Notes under the pieces: generated by a model
The model's input: only the letters and a program-made list of their open reading frames with translations
Told to the model about the DNA's origin: nothing
The model's database searches: none
From: Xiphydria camelus
Taxonomy: Eukaryota; Arthropoda; Insecta; Hymenoptera; Xiphydriidae
Direction of reading: 5' to 3'
NCBI GenBank assembly: GCA_963678675.1
Contig: OY783191.1
Coordinates: 18,789,111-18,853,110 of the forward strand
DNA: 64,000 nucleotides
Program-made: the position numbers and the translations under genes
Shown here: positions 20,641 to 31,239 of the stretch, one piece after another
How positions within the stretch are numbered: position 1 is the stretch's first letter
Layout: each line of letters starts with the position of its first letter

Positions 20641-22320
20641 GACTATGCGCCATCCCTCAGGGCCGAGAAAGCCTTGGATGAGCTCTGCCCACCGGGGGTA
20701 TGTTCTAATCCAGATTACATCCCTACTGAATGCCAGAACAATGAATTTTTTGATGCTCCTTTCTCGCTAAATGAACTCAAAGTAGCTATTGACTCATGCA
20801 AGGCAGACTCGGCACCGGGCATGTGGATGGAACAACATATGATACTCTTATAAGGCTACCGTTCAGACATAAATTAGTCTTGATTGATATTTATAATGAA
20901 ATGTATAGTACATCTGACTACCCCACAGCTTGGCTTCAAACCTTTGTGCATTTTATTAACAAAAGCGATGGTAAATCTGTATGACCTATTGCTCTTACCT
21001 CATGTGTAGGTAAATTATTCGAGAAATTGATTAAGATAAGACTTGACTGGTGGCTTGAGCATAATAACTTAATACATAATAGCCAAACGGTATTTCGTAA
21101 AGGTTGATCATGCGCGGACAACCTTGCGAATCTAACCTTATCGATACAAGAGGGTTTCAACATGAAAGAAGATACACTTGCGGTGTTTTTGGACGTCAAA
21201 GGGGCATTTAACAATGTACTCAGTGACGTTCTTCTCGATCATATAGTTAAAATTGGTGGCTCTCCACAACTAGTCAAGTTTGTAAGATTTGTCACGAATG
21301 TTAGATACATTTACTCTGGCGCTAGAAGTGATACGTACAAGTTAACTTATAAAGGAGTTCCACAGGGTGGAGTTCTGAGTCCCACGTTTTATGCTATCTT
21401 AACAAACTATATCATGAAGAACCTGCCAGACGATATATCCAAATCACAATTCGCGGACGATATTCCTATATACATTAGAGCCAAACAATCTTACTTTGAT
21501 TCTAAATCTATATTAGAAAGTACTTTGGCCTCGATTCAAAAAAACCTAAATTCGTTAGGCCTTGAGCTCTGTCCAGAAAAATCAGTCTTTATTCACTTCA
21601 ATAAAAATAGCGCCCGCCCAGGTGACCATTCAATTGACCTAAATGGTGTTTCCATTACATCCTCTGAAACCGTCAAATTTTTGGGATTGATTTTTGATCG
21701 CAAACTTTCTTTTGCTCAACAAACCGTAAATATCCGGAAAAAGTGTCTTTTAGCCCTCAATACAATGAAATACCTTTGCAATACATGGTGGGGAGCAGCG
21801 CTATCGACATTGATCTCACTGTACAAGAGTTTCGTTCGCTCTAAAATAGAATATGGCATATTTATTTACTTCCCCACGAGGAAGGACCTGGCTCTTAAAA
21901 TTGAAAGGATTCAATTTGCGGCTATTAGAAAGGCCCTTGGCTACAGAAATAGCACCCCGAATAATATATTGATAGCAGAAACAAAACTTCCACTACTTTC
22001 TGAGAGAGCTAAATTTTTGTGCAACAAGTTTGTAGCCAAGACTCTTTCGAATACTGGTACTCTAACTTGTAAAACAATAGAAAGTGTGCATGAAACGATG
22101 TCTAGAAGGAAAAAAACCAAACAGAACATTCTTCTATACTGTATCAATAAAATTATTCTTGAGGTTCCAAATATGATCAGGGCCCCTCACTTTCCAATAT
22201 ATACACATGATTACAATTCCCTTGTTTGCTGTATCCCTATAAACACCAAGTTAGGCCAAAATTTGAAAAAATCTAATGCTCCGAATGTAGAATTTAATGA
22301 TCACATTTTGCTCACACTAA
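20641..22320 (+). pseudogene. LINE ORF2, reverse transcriptase part
   Basis: Reads LNELKVAIDSCKADSAPGM, then a 2-bp insertion near 20822, TTYDTLIRLPFRHKLVLIDI, and PIALTSCVGK after a TGA (20982-20984). Another TGA at 21105 stands where FRKG-SCADNL is expected. Then AVFLDVKGAFNNV, YKGVPQGGVLSPTFYAI, the catalytic FADD at 21451-21462, and the thumb (VKFLGLIFDRKLSF). Both TGAs fit CGA-to-TGA changes. It ends with a frame change near 22310. Confidence 0.87.
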
Positions 22321-23130
22321 TGGCATTCACATTTTTACTGATGGGAGTAAAATTCAGGGCGCCAATTCTGTTGGAGCTGCGGTAGTATGTCCTCAAAAAA
22401 ATAGTCACACAATTGCAAGTCTACCGGTCTACAGCTCGATTTACACTGCTGAGTCCTTAGCTCTCGATATGGCACTTGACATGGCCCTCGATTTCCTTGC
22501 TACCAACGTTGACACGAATATTCATATTTACTCTGATTCACTTAGTTCTCTAAACAGCCTCCAGTCTCCTACAATCACTGCAGGAAAGAGTCCATTCATT
22601 ATGGATATAAAGAAAAAATATTACGTCAATCACACACAAACTTCCTTGGGGCTCGAAAACGTATTCTTTTATTGGATTCCATCCCACGTGGGAATTCTAG
22701 GAAATGAAATAGCTGATGCCAAAGCCAAAGAAGGGACCTTAAAACCTGCTGACAGTTTCATTTTACTCCCTTATACTGACTACACCCCCGGCTTCAGAAA
22801 GGATATGATTGTCAATACTGAAACCACAATAATACAGCAGGGTTTAGAGAAAGGTGTGGAGTATTTTGATTTCTATTTTAAAAGTAGTAGCTCCCCGTGG
22901 TATAAAAATTAGACTCTAAATCGACAACAAATCGTCGCTATCAATCGCATGAGAAGCAATCATTATAGCTTAGCGGCTTCTCTCCAGCGTAAAAATATTA
23001 TCTCGGATTCACATACACACACACACACACACATCCTATTCTCTGTGTGGGGACGAATACCAGGACTTGGACCATATTGTCTGACAATGTCCTAAACTAG
23101 ACACTGAGAGACTAACACTCCTGAAACATT
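22321..23130 (+). pseudogene. LINE ORF2, RNase H and Cys/His tail
   Basis: RNase H motifs: FTDGSKIQGANSVGAAVV, YTAESLALDMAL, IYSDSLSSLNSL and WIPSHVGILGNEIADAKAKE. The frame then crosses a TAG (22910-22912) and a (CA)n run near 23012-23030. It ends with LCGDEYQDLDHIV and, after a TGA at 23082, QCPKLDTERL, the C-terminal Cys/His motif common in I/Jockey/R1 elements. Confidence 0.85.
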
Positions 23131-23387
23131 TAAGATATAAATGTAATCTTTTTCTACCATTAAGAATGCGTCAATTATTATTTAAGCCTAATGTTAAAGC
23201 GTGCCTACTTCTCCTCAATTTTCTTAATACATGTAAGATTAGTGTGTGATATGCGTAAAGTACTGCAACTATTGTAAAATCACTAAGTAGAAATAATGCT
23301 AAACTCTACGTACAAACCAATGTAAGCTATATAATCTCATAAGAGATTTGTAAGCTATAATAATAAAAAAAAAAGACTGGATTGCTC

Positions 23388-24400
23388 TGCATGGTTCTAT
23401 GACGTAGCCTGAGGGGCACCAGGTCTCATGCCCCTTTCTCTGATCTGAAATACGAATTTGATATAATACTCCTTATAGGGCGGTTGGGGTTACTGCACAA
23501 AACAGATAGAGTGCCATCTGTGGCACGCACCAAGCATTAAGCAGATGCCCGTGGTATAAGCGCTGTTTACACGTTATTTTGGATAATAATTGAAGTGTTT
23601 TACCTATGAGATTTAATCAACATGGCCTCAATTATAAGAGAATGTGGATTTCAAAGCATTCAAATAAATTCTTTCCGTGGAAAATCGTTATCAAAAGGTA
23701 AATACAAGCAGCGCCACCAAGCTGGGTTTCTTGGCGAAACTTGGATGTACATTCTCTATATGTACATGTGTAACACAAACAAAAGCTACGTTTGTGGAAG
23801 TACGCTAGAGCCCTATAGGGAATACGAATTCGATATAATACTGCCTACTATTAATCTCAGGGACGTTACTTACTCGATAGCTGAGCTGCCACACTGACCA
23901 ATGCCTGCGGTCTCCTTTCCATGTTACTTCGCCTCCGAGTCGATGGAATATCTGGCCTTCCTGAACCTCGCGTACCTCCTCCGGGCAATTTTTCCATCCT
24001 GGATGCATCGATAACGCTGGATCTGCAACTGTATGAAAGACAAGCATATGAGATAATAAAGAAACTTATTCATCTATCTGCTTTTTGCAAATAATTTCAT
24101 GAAATTAGCTATTAATACTTACCCTTCTATGCAGGAATCTGGATAATACTTATTTTCTGCTCGTAGGTCCTTATTCCAAAGATCTTGCCCCCGAATGTTT
24201 TAACCCATTCCGCGTAAACGTGGGTCATTCGTGTCCACGCGATTTTTAACCATTTGTGTGATGCAGTACGCAAATTCGTTATGGTTAATATATGGTTATC
24301 TAAACAATTCGATACTGTTTGCTGCTTTAGAGTTTTTTTCTAGAGGAATCCTTTTGAAATTTTTTGGAACACATTTAAGAAAGTGAGGCTGGACATAAAT
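23388..24400. other. No recognised gene
   Basis: Two related blocks (AATACGAATTTGATATAATAC at 23451 and AATACGAATTCGATATAATAC at 23821) frame a 276-bp plus-strand frame (23622-23897), which I do not recognise. They may be ends of a small element. Confidence 0.45.
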
Positions 24401-24403
24401 AAC

Positions 24404-24472
24404 CCACGTTTACACTCAACGTGCACTAAAAAAACGTTTATACTCAACGTGCACTAAAGAAACGTTTGCACG
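24404..24472. repeat. Short tandem duplication, about 35 bp
   Basis: CGTTTACACTCAACGTGCAC and CGTTTATACTCAACGTGCAC lie head to tail. Confidence 0.6.
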
Positions 24473-24759
24473 TTAACATTAAACACTGACGGCTTCTTAA
24501 CAAAAAAAAAACACGCGTGAACCGAACTGATCGCCACTGACGCTAACTTCAATCTAAGGGCTCTGACAGCTGAGGCGATGCGCACGCCACGCCGCGGATT
24601 TTTATGATATCTATTCGCTAAGCGCAGGGCCGTGTCACGCACGGGCCACGCACGAAGGCGCACTAGCCATGGGGTGCTGAAACTAGAAAAGGGCGCTAAG
24701 CATGAAGACGTCTCAACATCTAGAGGCGGCCCTGATTCGCTAAGCTGCCGGCACAACCT

Positions 24760-24982
24760 TGTATTCGCCTTGTTTTCACCTTGTAGCGCGAACCTGGTAT
24801 CTCTCTGTTATTGCAAGCTTGAAACAAGCTAACGGTACAGGGCAGTGGTCAGTTTCGGCTATGCAAGGAGCAGGCAGGCTTGCAGCAACCCTGTTTTAAC
24901 CTTGCAGCGTAGCCTTGCAAAACGTACCTTGTAACAAGGTTCAACCTTGCACAACCTGGACAGATTTCTACCTGGGGGGCTA
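24760..24982. repeat. Degenerate CCTTG/TTGC repeats ending TTTCTACCTGGG
   Basis: Phased variants of AACCTTG, CTTGCAGC and ACCTTGTAACAAGG recur about every 10-20 bp. The end matches 16266-16278. No frame. Confidence 0.45.
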
Positions 24983-25113
24983 TTCGTAAATTTCGCTTTA
25001 TTCTACTCAGCATCGAAGTACTTTTCAACCCTCTTCGAGGCATGTATGCGAAAATGGGGCACCAGAATCTGTTACTATCTGACGGTCTATAAGCCTGACA
25101 AGTTTATATGAGC

Positions 25114-25659
25114 TCAAGTTCGACCATACACATAGCGGCAAACCTGTGACACTCTCTCAGTCAACCATGGCATCGGTACACGACGATTCGATAGCACTAG
25201 TAGGTCTTCTTCTCGTCCTAGGAAAGAAGAAAAGAGAACCGCGATAAAAGTGGTGTAAAGAGTGGCCCTTGAAAAGAAACCAATACAGTAACGTAAATTT
25301 GATAAAGGAATTAAATGTAGAGCCCCAAGATTATCGAAATTATTACTACTATCAATAGTTACTCCTTTAATTAAGAAGAAGGACACTTTAATGAGAAAAG
25401 CTATATCGCCAGATGAGCGACTAACAGTTAGTTCCTTCAGTTTCGCATTTTTAACTGCGGTAAACATTCTGTAGCATGACGTATGGTAACAATCGTTACT
25501 ATTTACAGAAATCGGAAGATTAAAGTCTGTATACAACATATCAAATTTTCTTCCAGCGGATAGAATCTTGCGACATTTTGTCAATGCAGACTCAGAAAAT
25601 TGGTTAAGATTTGATTCTGAATTTTTCTCGCCATCGCGCGCGCGATATGTATGCAACAC
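25114..25659 (-). CDS. Cys/His-motif protein fragment in long-inverted-repeat copy B
   Basis: The 181-residue frame has LNQFSESALTKCRKILSAGR and NDCYHTSCYRMFTAVKNAK. The CYHxxCYxxF motif recalls Cys/His modules found near the N-terminus of several long, poorly characterised arthropod transposon proteins. The first codons (GTGTTGCATA-TATCG) also occur in copy A at about 38489, where the frame is cut off after roughly ten codons by an internal deletion. It therefore belongs to the family. The downstream part after about residue 100 shows no motif and may be decayed. Function unknown. Confidence 0.5.
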   Translation of the reverse strand: MLHTYRARDGEKNSESNLNQFSESALTKCRKILSAGRKFDMLYTDFNLPISVNSNDCYHTSCYRMFTAVKNAKLKELTVSRSSGDIAFLIKVSFFLIKGVTIDSSNNFDNLGALHLIPLSNLRYCIGFFSRATLYTTFIAVLFSSFLGREEDLLVLSNRRVPMPWLTERVSQVCRYVYGRT

Positions 25660-25669
25660 CTAGGAATAG

Positions 25670-27795
25670 TTGAAATAACCAGCTGTGGTATGTCCATAGC
25701 AGTATTTGAGGTACTTTGATCCATATTCTGGAAAAGCACACGATCGCTCGTGCTGGAAACTCCTTTGACGCGGCTCAGCTACCGACAGAAGCCCGATATT
25801 TTTTCTTCAATAAAATATATATAATTTGAAAGGTGACACTACAAGCTATATTTTGATGCCAATAGGTATTAATTTATTTCAATTATTTGCAAGTGAATCA
25901 TAGTTCAACGGTACCTCACCGTGGTGTATGAATACTTTGTCCCCCACTGTATTTTTCGAGTGGGCAAGGATGCCGTTGCTCCTCCCTGGCCATAGAAGGA
26001 GTCATGTTGCATCGAATGACCGACCGGCCATCTATTAGAGATTCGTCTTGTCTTCCCTTTACAAAGCTGATTTATTATAATATGTATAGCGGTATCTATT
26101 ACAATAGGTATTGTGGGAAATGGCTTCTTCCGATGCGGTCGGTAATTACCCCTTCTCGAGAATGGTGCGAGACTGCGAGCGCACCTGCAGCCTAGATTCG
26201 CCGAAAAATACCCCGTGCCGTTTCGCAGATTCCGAGAGTAGCTATTGCGAGGTATTTCTGACAGTGATACTATTAAACGGTTCGAAGCATTGTGTCGAAT
26301 TCCGTTTATCACGAGACGGAAAAGCGACCGATAGCAGAGTTAAGAGAGAATAAACTAAATGCGCTTTGAATTAGTCAGGTTGGTTAATACTTGACGGTAG
26401 GTTATAAATTAACAGTTTCTCCGCTCATTATTTCTCGTTAGAACAGCAGTCCTAAATTAGTATAGAATATTCGAATTTACCGGCTATAAAATAAAATAAC
26501 CCTTGAAGCTTATACGGGCTTTGATGAACGAGTTATATACAGAGTGTAACAGAGTAAGTGTTACAACGTGAAACTGTAGATTCCTTGTGAAAAAAGAAAA
26601 AGATTTTTCCTCTTACAAAAATGTTCCGCGGGCTTTCGTTTTCGATATACAGGATGTCAAAGTTTTGAAAAAAAAATCGTTTTTCTTTAAACCTCTAACT
26701 ATTTTTATCAGATTTGAGTATTGACACCTAATGAGTGTTTCCATTGTGCCAAATCTGATAAAAATAGGTCGTGGTTTAAAGAAAAACGTTTTTTTTTTCT
26801 TCAAAACTTTGACATCCTGTACCTATATCGAAAATGATAGCCTGCAGAAAATTTTTGTAAGAGGAAAAATCTTTTTCTTCTTTCATAAGGAATCTACAGT
26901 TTCACGTTGTAACACTTACTCTGTTACACCCTGTATATCGCGGTGATACTAATTATTAAGGATCGTTAATCAGAATTCCGACCATCGCACACTGGTTCCG
27001 AAATGGGTCAAAAGTCCATAATATTCATAACTGCTTACTATGATGCTAAGCTCAGATACGTACATTTTTTGGTTTAAGTTATAGTTTGAAGCATGCCCTT
27101 GATTATTATATAACATTTTACATGCCATTCTTGTCCCATTTTAATTTATTGAACTTTTACGGTTTCGCAGTCTTATTGTTACGAAATCAGTTTTCTCTAT
27201 TAATACAATTTGCTTGGTTTCAGTACGTTTTATAAGTGTACGTTTTCAAGGATGCATATTTTTGAATAATACTAGGTACCAGTATAATACCTATATCTTT
27301 TTTAATTATTAAGCTGCTTTTGACTTTTATTGTAAGCATTAGGGAAATGTGCTTTTTGTTAAATTATTTTTTCCAACTACTTTTCCTATTACCACCTCTG
27401 GAAAAAGTTCTTATATACAAGTATATCTTTTCACAACTAAGGCACAAATTTACATCGCACAAATCAGTTATGTAAATCATTAATATACTCATGACCGCAT
27501 TTGTTTAGATCGCTGGACCGCTGTGTATCGTTTGTTGGAACACGCAAATTAACAAACTGTAAACTGCGGCACACTGTCACAGAAGTAGATAGGTTAGTCG
27601 CCGTTCTCCCGGGGAGCAGCGCTTCTCACGCTATTGAGCATGAGAAGTAATTTCACCCGTTTTCGTGTGATGGGAGCGCTTCCGCAGTTAGAGAATAGTG
27701 ATTCCTTCACTCTCCTTGCTTTTTCAGTGAACACCGCCCGCTCCTCACTTACAGAATAGCTGTTTAGGTATAGTCGGACTGGCAAAAAAGTTGTC
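25670..27795 (-). mobile_element. Long-inverted-repeat element, copy B
   Basis: 25680-26540 is the inverse of 37556-38490, and 26900-27795 the inverse of 36289-37125. The outer end has CTTACAGAATAGC and ACAGAATAG motifs like copy A. A complete MITE sits at 26540-26933. The protein fragment at 25114-25659 abuts it and probably belongs to it. A 135-codon frame (25905-26312) has no recognisable motif. Confidence 0.72.
26540..26933. mobile_element. CAGGGTGTAACAGAG-family MITE, complete
   Basis: Inverted arms of about 180 bp, ends CAGAGTGTAACAGAGTAAGT / ACTTACTCTGTTACACCCTG, TA flanks. No frame. Also at 37125-37555 and, partial, 15598 and 38510. Confidence 0.8.
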
Positions 27796-27819
27796 TTCGG
27801 GAGAGTTCGGAGCTATGCT

Positions 27820-28133
27820 TTATAAAAAAATTTTAATAAAAAAGAACTTGCCGCGTTTAAGTTTTCATATTTTGTCCACTATACCGAATAATTGGCAGTG
27901 CTTGGACGGTGCTTCATAAATTGCAACTGCCGAAGTCAAATTCAGAGAAATTCAGAAGGCCCCCGCCTGATCGGTTTCTCGTCCGACATTCGGTATACTG
28001 GTGGTATCATATAAGTGTATGAATTTATTTAAAATCATTAGTGCATAAACATTGAGTATAATTCTGTGTCTGAATTTATTATTTTGAAGGGAAAAAACGC
28101 GGCAAGTTCTTTTTTATTAAAATTTGTTTATAA
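27820..28133. mobile_element. Small TIR element, about 310 bp
   Basis: TTTTAATAAAAAAGAACTTG-CCGCGTTT at 27831 pairs with AAACGCGGCAAGTTC-TTTTTTATTAAAAT at 28095. The flanking TTTATAAA is also mirrored. No frame. Confidence 0.65.
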
Positions 28134-28263
28134 ATTTTTTTAGTCGAATTTTGTAGTCACTTGATTTACAATAATTTCCCTTTCAAATGATGCCTTTTAC
28201 TTTTTATATATAACTCTTGAACATGGCGATCTTAATTGATTTCAAATCTTTTTTGGAGAGTAT

Positions 28264-28771
28264 TTTACGTATCAATTTTTGTTGGCACTGAATGACATGC
28301 CGCCTTTTTTACAGAGAATCTGTTTTTGTGGGGGGATTTCACTACTTTTTGGAATTTATTCATGAGGAGAATACGTACACATGTAGGAGAGAATAGCTTT
28401 TTATTACCACAAAATTAAAGTTTCACATTTTATACCGACATGAGCCAATTAATTATAACCACGTTACTTTTGATTTATTCTCGTGATATTTTGAAAGGGA
28501 TTTATAGACTAGAGAGCCCTTATATTTTTCACTTTGTCTGTTAGACATCTAGATTTCAACCATGTTTATAACAAATATAGATGTCATTTTTTAGACATAT
28601 AAACATCTTGTAGATATCTGACAGATTTACGTATCAATTTTTGTTGGCACTGAATGCACATGCCGCCTTTTTTTTACAGAGAATCTGTTTTTGTGGAGAG
28701 ATTTCACTACTTTTTTTTAGAATTTATTCATCAGGAGAATATGTACATGTAAGAGAATAGCTTTTTATTAT
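28264..28771. repeat. Pair of 145-bp direct repeats, 362 bp apart
   Basis: 28264-28407 and 28626-28771 share TTTACGTATCAATTTTTGTT, GCCGCCTTTTTTACAGAGAA and AGAATAGCTTTTTATTA with scattered differences. The spacer is AT-rich and non-coding. Could be a tandem duplication or a very short LTR-type element. Confidence 0.65.
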
Positions 28772-28884
28772 TAAGTATTATTGCAGAACGAGTAGGTTAG
28801 AAGATTTTCATGAAGACTCACGATTTTCTGACATGTCATCTCGTACAGGTGCAACCGAAGAGGATCTAGCTCATGTCCTGTCCG

Positions 28885-29506
28885 TAAAAAGATGACTCGA
28901 TGGATCGGAGAATGTCAGGCTTGTCACCGAGCGCCTTTCACTCATAGTACTTTCATTGCAATATGCGATTTTCGTTTCAACTATTCCTGCTCTAAGTAAC
29001 TTTTACTTCTTTCAAAGCATTTACCTTGTACGAATTGTTGATCGTAGGGGGCAACGATCAATGATTGTGACTAATCGTAGACAAATTATTCCTGCGATGA
29101 TCTTCCAGTTGCAAACTACACTAGCAAGTCAGCTTACAGCATCCGATGTTTAGTATCAACTTACCTCTTTTGGAACACCCATCACCCGAGCATAATCACG
29201 ATTATGTTAACGTTAATTGCAGAATAGACCGTGAGCTCGGGCACATTATCGCAGTAGTAGTTCGGCACACCAATTGCCTTTTAGTTTTAATAGACGAACT
29301 TGTCTACGACGAGTCTCTATTATCGATGGCTGCCTCCTACCACGAACAGTTCATAAAAGGTTATTACCTTGAAAGAAGTAAAAGTTATTTAACGCTGGAA
29401 TATAGTTGAATGAAACGAGAAGCGCGTATTGCAATTAATGTACCGTGGGTAATAGGCGCTCGGTGATAAGCCTGACATTCTCCGATGTCCATCGAGTCAT
29501 CTTTTC
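28885..29506. mobile_element. Foldback element, about 620 bp
   Basis: AAAGATGACTCGATGGATCG at 28887 pairs with the inverse at 29485-29506. Pairing continues through AATGTCAGGCTT and the GTAACTTTTACTTCTTTCAA block (29000 against 29370). The central frame 29146-29409 overlaps the arm and shows no known motif. Confidence 0.6.
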
Positions 29507-29617
29507 CCGAATGATTATTTCTTATCACTTCTACACATTATTCACCATTATTTACAAATTAACTATTTCGAGGTTAGATGTTTCGATCTCCCGAATTGAC
29601 AGCTACTGGGAGATCAG

Positions 29618-29773
29618 GGGCCCCTTTCTCTAACTCCCTTGCAAGAGAAACGTATACGTTTCTTAGCGAGTAGACCAATCAGGATCCCCACACAACGGAA
29701 TACTTGGTCCTGATTGGTCTATTGGCTAAGATGCGTATACGCAACTTTGCGAGCGAGTTAGAGAAAGGGGCCC
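29618..29773. mobile_element. PIF/Harbinger-like MITE, 156 bp
   Basis: Perfect TIR GGGCCCCTTTCTCTAACTC with 3-bp flanks CAG (29615-29617 and 29774-29776). A related empty site is GGGAAATCAGACGTTTGAC at 50450-50468. Confidence 0.78.
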
Positions 29774-30147
29774 CAGACGCTTGACACTTCTCGCTTTTAC
29801 GGCTCGTAAGACCGCAGCGCACTCTCCCGAAACCAATGGTTGCGTTCAGCAGATCGAGCATAAACCGTTACCGCTCAGTACGCTCAGAAGTAGTGCTCTC
29901 TGTTCTGCTGACAACAAGTTTCGGCCGTGGCCTTTGATACATTAGGCGCGTGGCGCGGTGGACTTAAACGATCGACTTGTCGTACTGAAATTTGGCTTTA
30001 TAAAATTGTTTAGGAACAAGCAATTTGAGAGTCAGATTCGTTTTTAGCGCATATACACAGAAATCTATAAGAACCACCTGGTCTGGTTCGAGTAACAAAA
30101 TCACTGTTGTCCAGTGTTTTCTCTGGGTACAAAATGTTGTGTTGTTT

Positions 30148-30307
30148 ATATCAATACCTCAGAGCTAAACAGTATTAAATCCATTTTTTTCAAAAACCGT
30201 ATTATTTCCTCATTCTGCTATTTTACAGTGAAAATAGCAGAATGAAGAGATAATAAGGTTTCGAAAAAAATGGAGTTAATACTGTTTAGCTCTGAGGTAC
30301 TGATATG
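30148..30307. repeat. 160-bp palindrome
   Basis: TACCTCAGAGCTAAACAGTA at 30156 pairs with its inverse near 30300. The centre AAAATAGCAGAATGA is mirrored around ACAG. Confidence 0.75.
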
Positions 30308-30506
30308 GTAACAGATTGTTTTACGATTACGATTACGATTGCCGGTGGCAAGAAAATGTAATTTTTTTCGTAATAATACATAAAATATAAGATGTTCCAT
30401 CACACGACAGACGGAATTCGATACATCGGTTCACACCGCTCGACATCATTCATAAAATGCGCCAAAACTTCTTCCGATGGAAGTGAGCGGGAGCGGTGGA
30501 GCGTAA

Positions 30507-31089
30507 GGGGCCTATTTCACGGATCCGACATGTCGGATTGTCGTATACGACAAGTCACTCCGATTGGCTGTGACAGAAAGTGGTGGTGGGGGAAATCTGT
30601 CGGACCGACGGTATTTTTCGTCGTACGAAAGTTGAGTAATGTCGAACTTCAAGCGACGGTTTCGTACGACAAAATATAGAGTCGTGTATGTGGCCGGGTG
30701 ATGGCGCGACAGTATGTTACGTTCAACGCCACCGATGGCTATCTGAGAAATATTGACACATCCTGAACAGCGAAGCCGAGATGCTCTCTTCGACTTGTCT
30801 TGTCTTAGCTCGTATTGTTCAATGCGTGCGTTTTTTGATTTTTTGTCACACGTATTTGTGAATTCATTTTACGTATTATAATGAGGAGCCGGACTGCCAA
30901 ATTTCACCACTTGGCGGCACCACCATTTCTAGACTGTCGCAGCGACGAACAGAAGTGTCGTCAATCGACCATATTTCATGCATCCGACAAAGTACCTGCG
31001 ACGGACCCCCCATCCAATTTTTGCACAACCAATCGGAGTGACTTGTCGTATACGACAATCCGACATGTCGGATCTGTGAAATAGGCCCC
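30507..31089. mobile_element. PIF/Harbinger-like MITE with TAA duplication
   Basis: TIR GGGGCCTATTTCAC plus GATCCGACATGTCGGATTGT (about 60 bp) and TAA flanks (30504-30506 and 31090-31092). A 95-codon frame across its left arm is not coding-like. Confidence 0.8.
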
Positions 31090-31239
31090 TAACTTTTCTT
31101 CGCTACAAAACATGGCGACCGCTACCATTTACGCTCACTTGGAGCGCTCGGTAGCATGCGCGTTCGGCAGATTTTTGCTGAGCTGCTCCACAACTGTTGC
31201 GGAGCGGTATGATCTGCTGAACGCACCCAATTCTATGAA

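Larger units (their letters stand above)
17988..23374 (+). mobile_element. I-like LINE, near full length
   Basis: Flanked by a 13-bp direct repeat GACTGGATTGCTC (17975-17987 and 23375-23387), with a TAATAATAAAAAAAAAA tail before the right copy. Contains a 5' leader, ORF1, ORF2 with endonuclease, reverse transcriptase and RNase H, and a terminal Cys/His motif. The presence of RNase H favours the I group over Jockey. Confidence 0.9.
29842..31229. mobile_element. Possible TIR element enclosing two MITEs
   Basis: GGTTGCGTTCAGCAGATC at 29844 and GATCTGCTGAACGCACC at 31207 are inverted matches. No transposase frame between them. Includes a palindrome at 30148-30307 and a MITE at 30507-31089. Confidence 0.4.

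Noticed and set aside
23012..23030. CA repeat as a separate feature of interest
   Set aside because: A short microsatellite within the LINE tail.
24454..24832. Frames on both strands near 24.6 kb as a gene
   Set aside because: Composition-driven and without motif; no similarity recognised.
30392..30679. 95-codon frame as a gene
   Set aside because: It crosses the arm of a MITE and has no recognisable motif.
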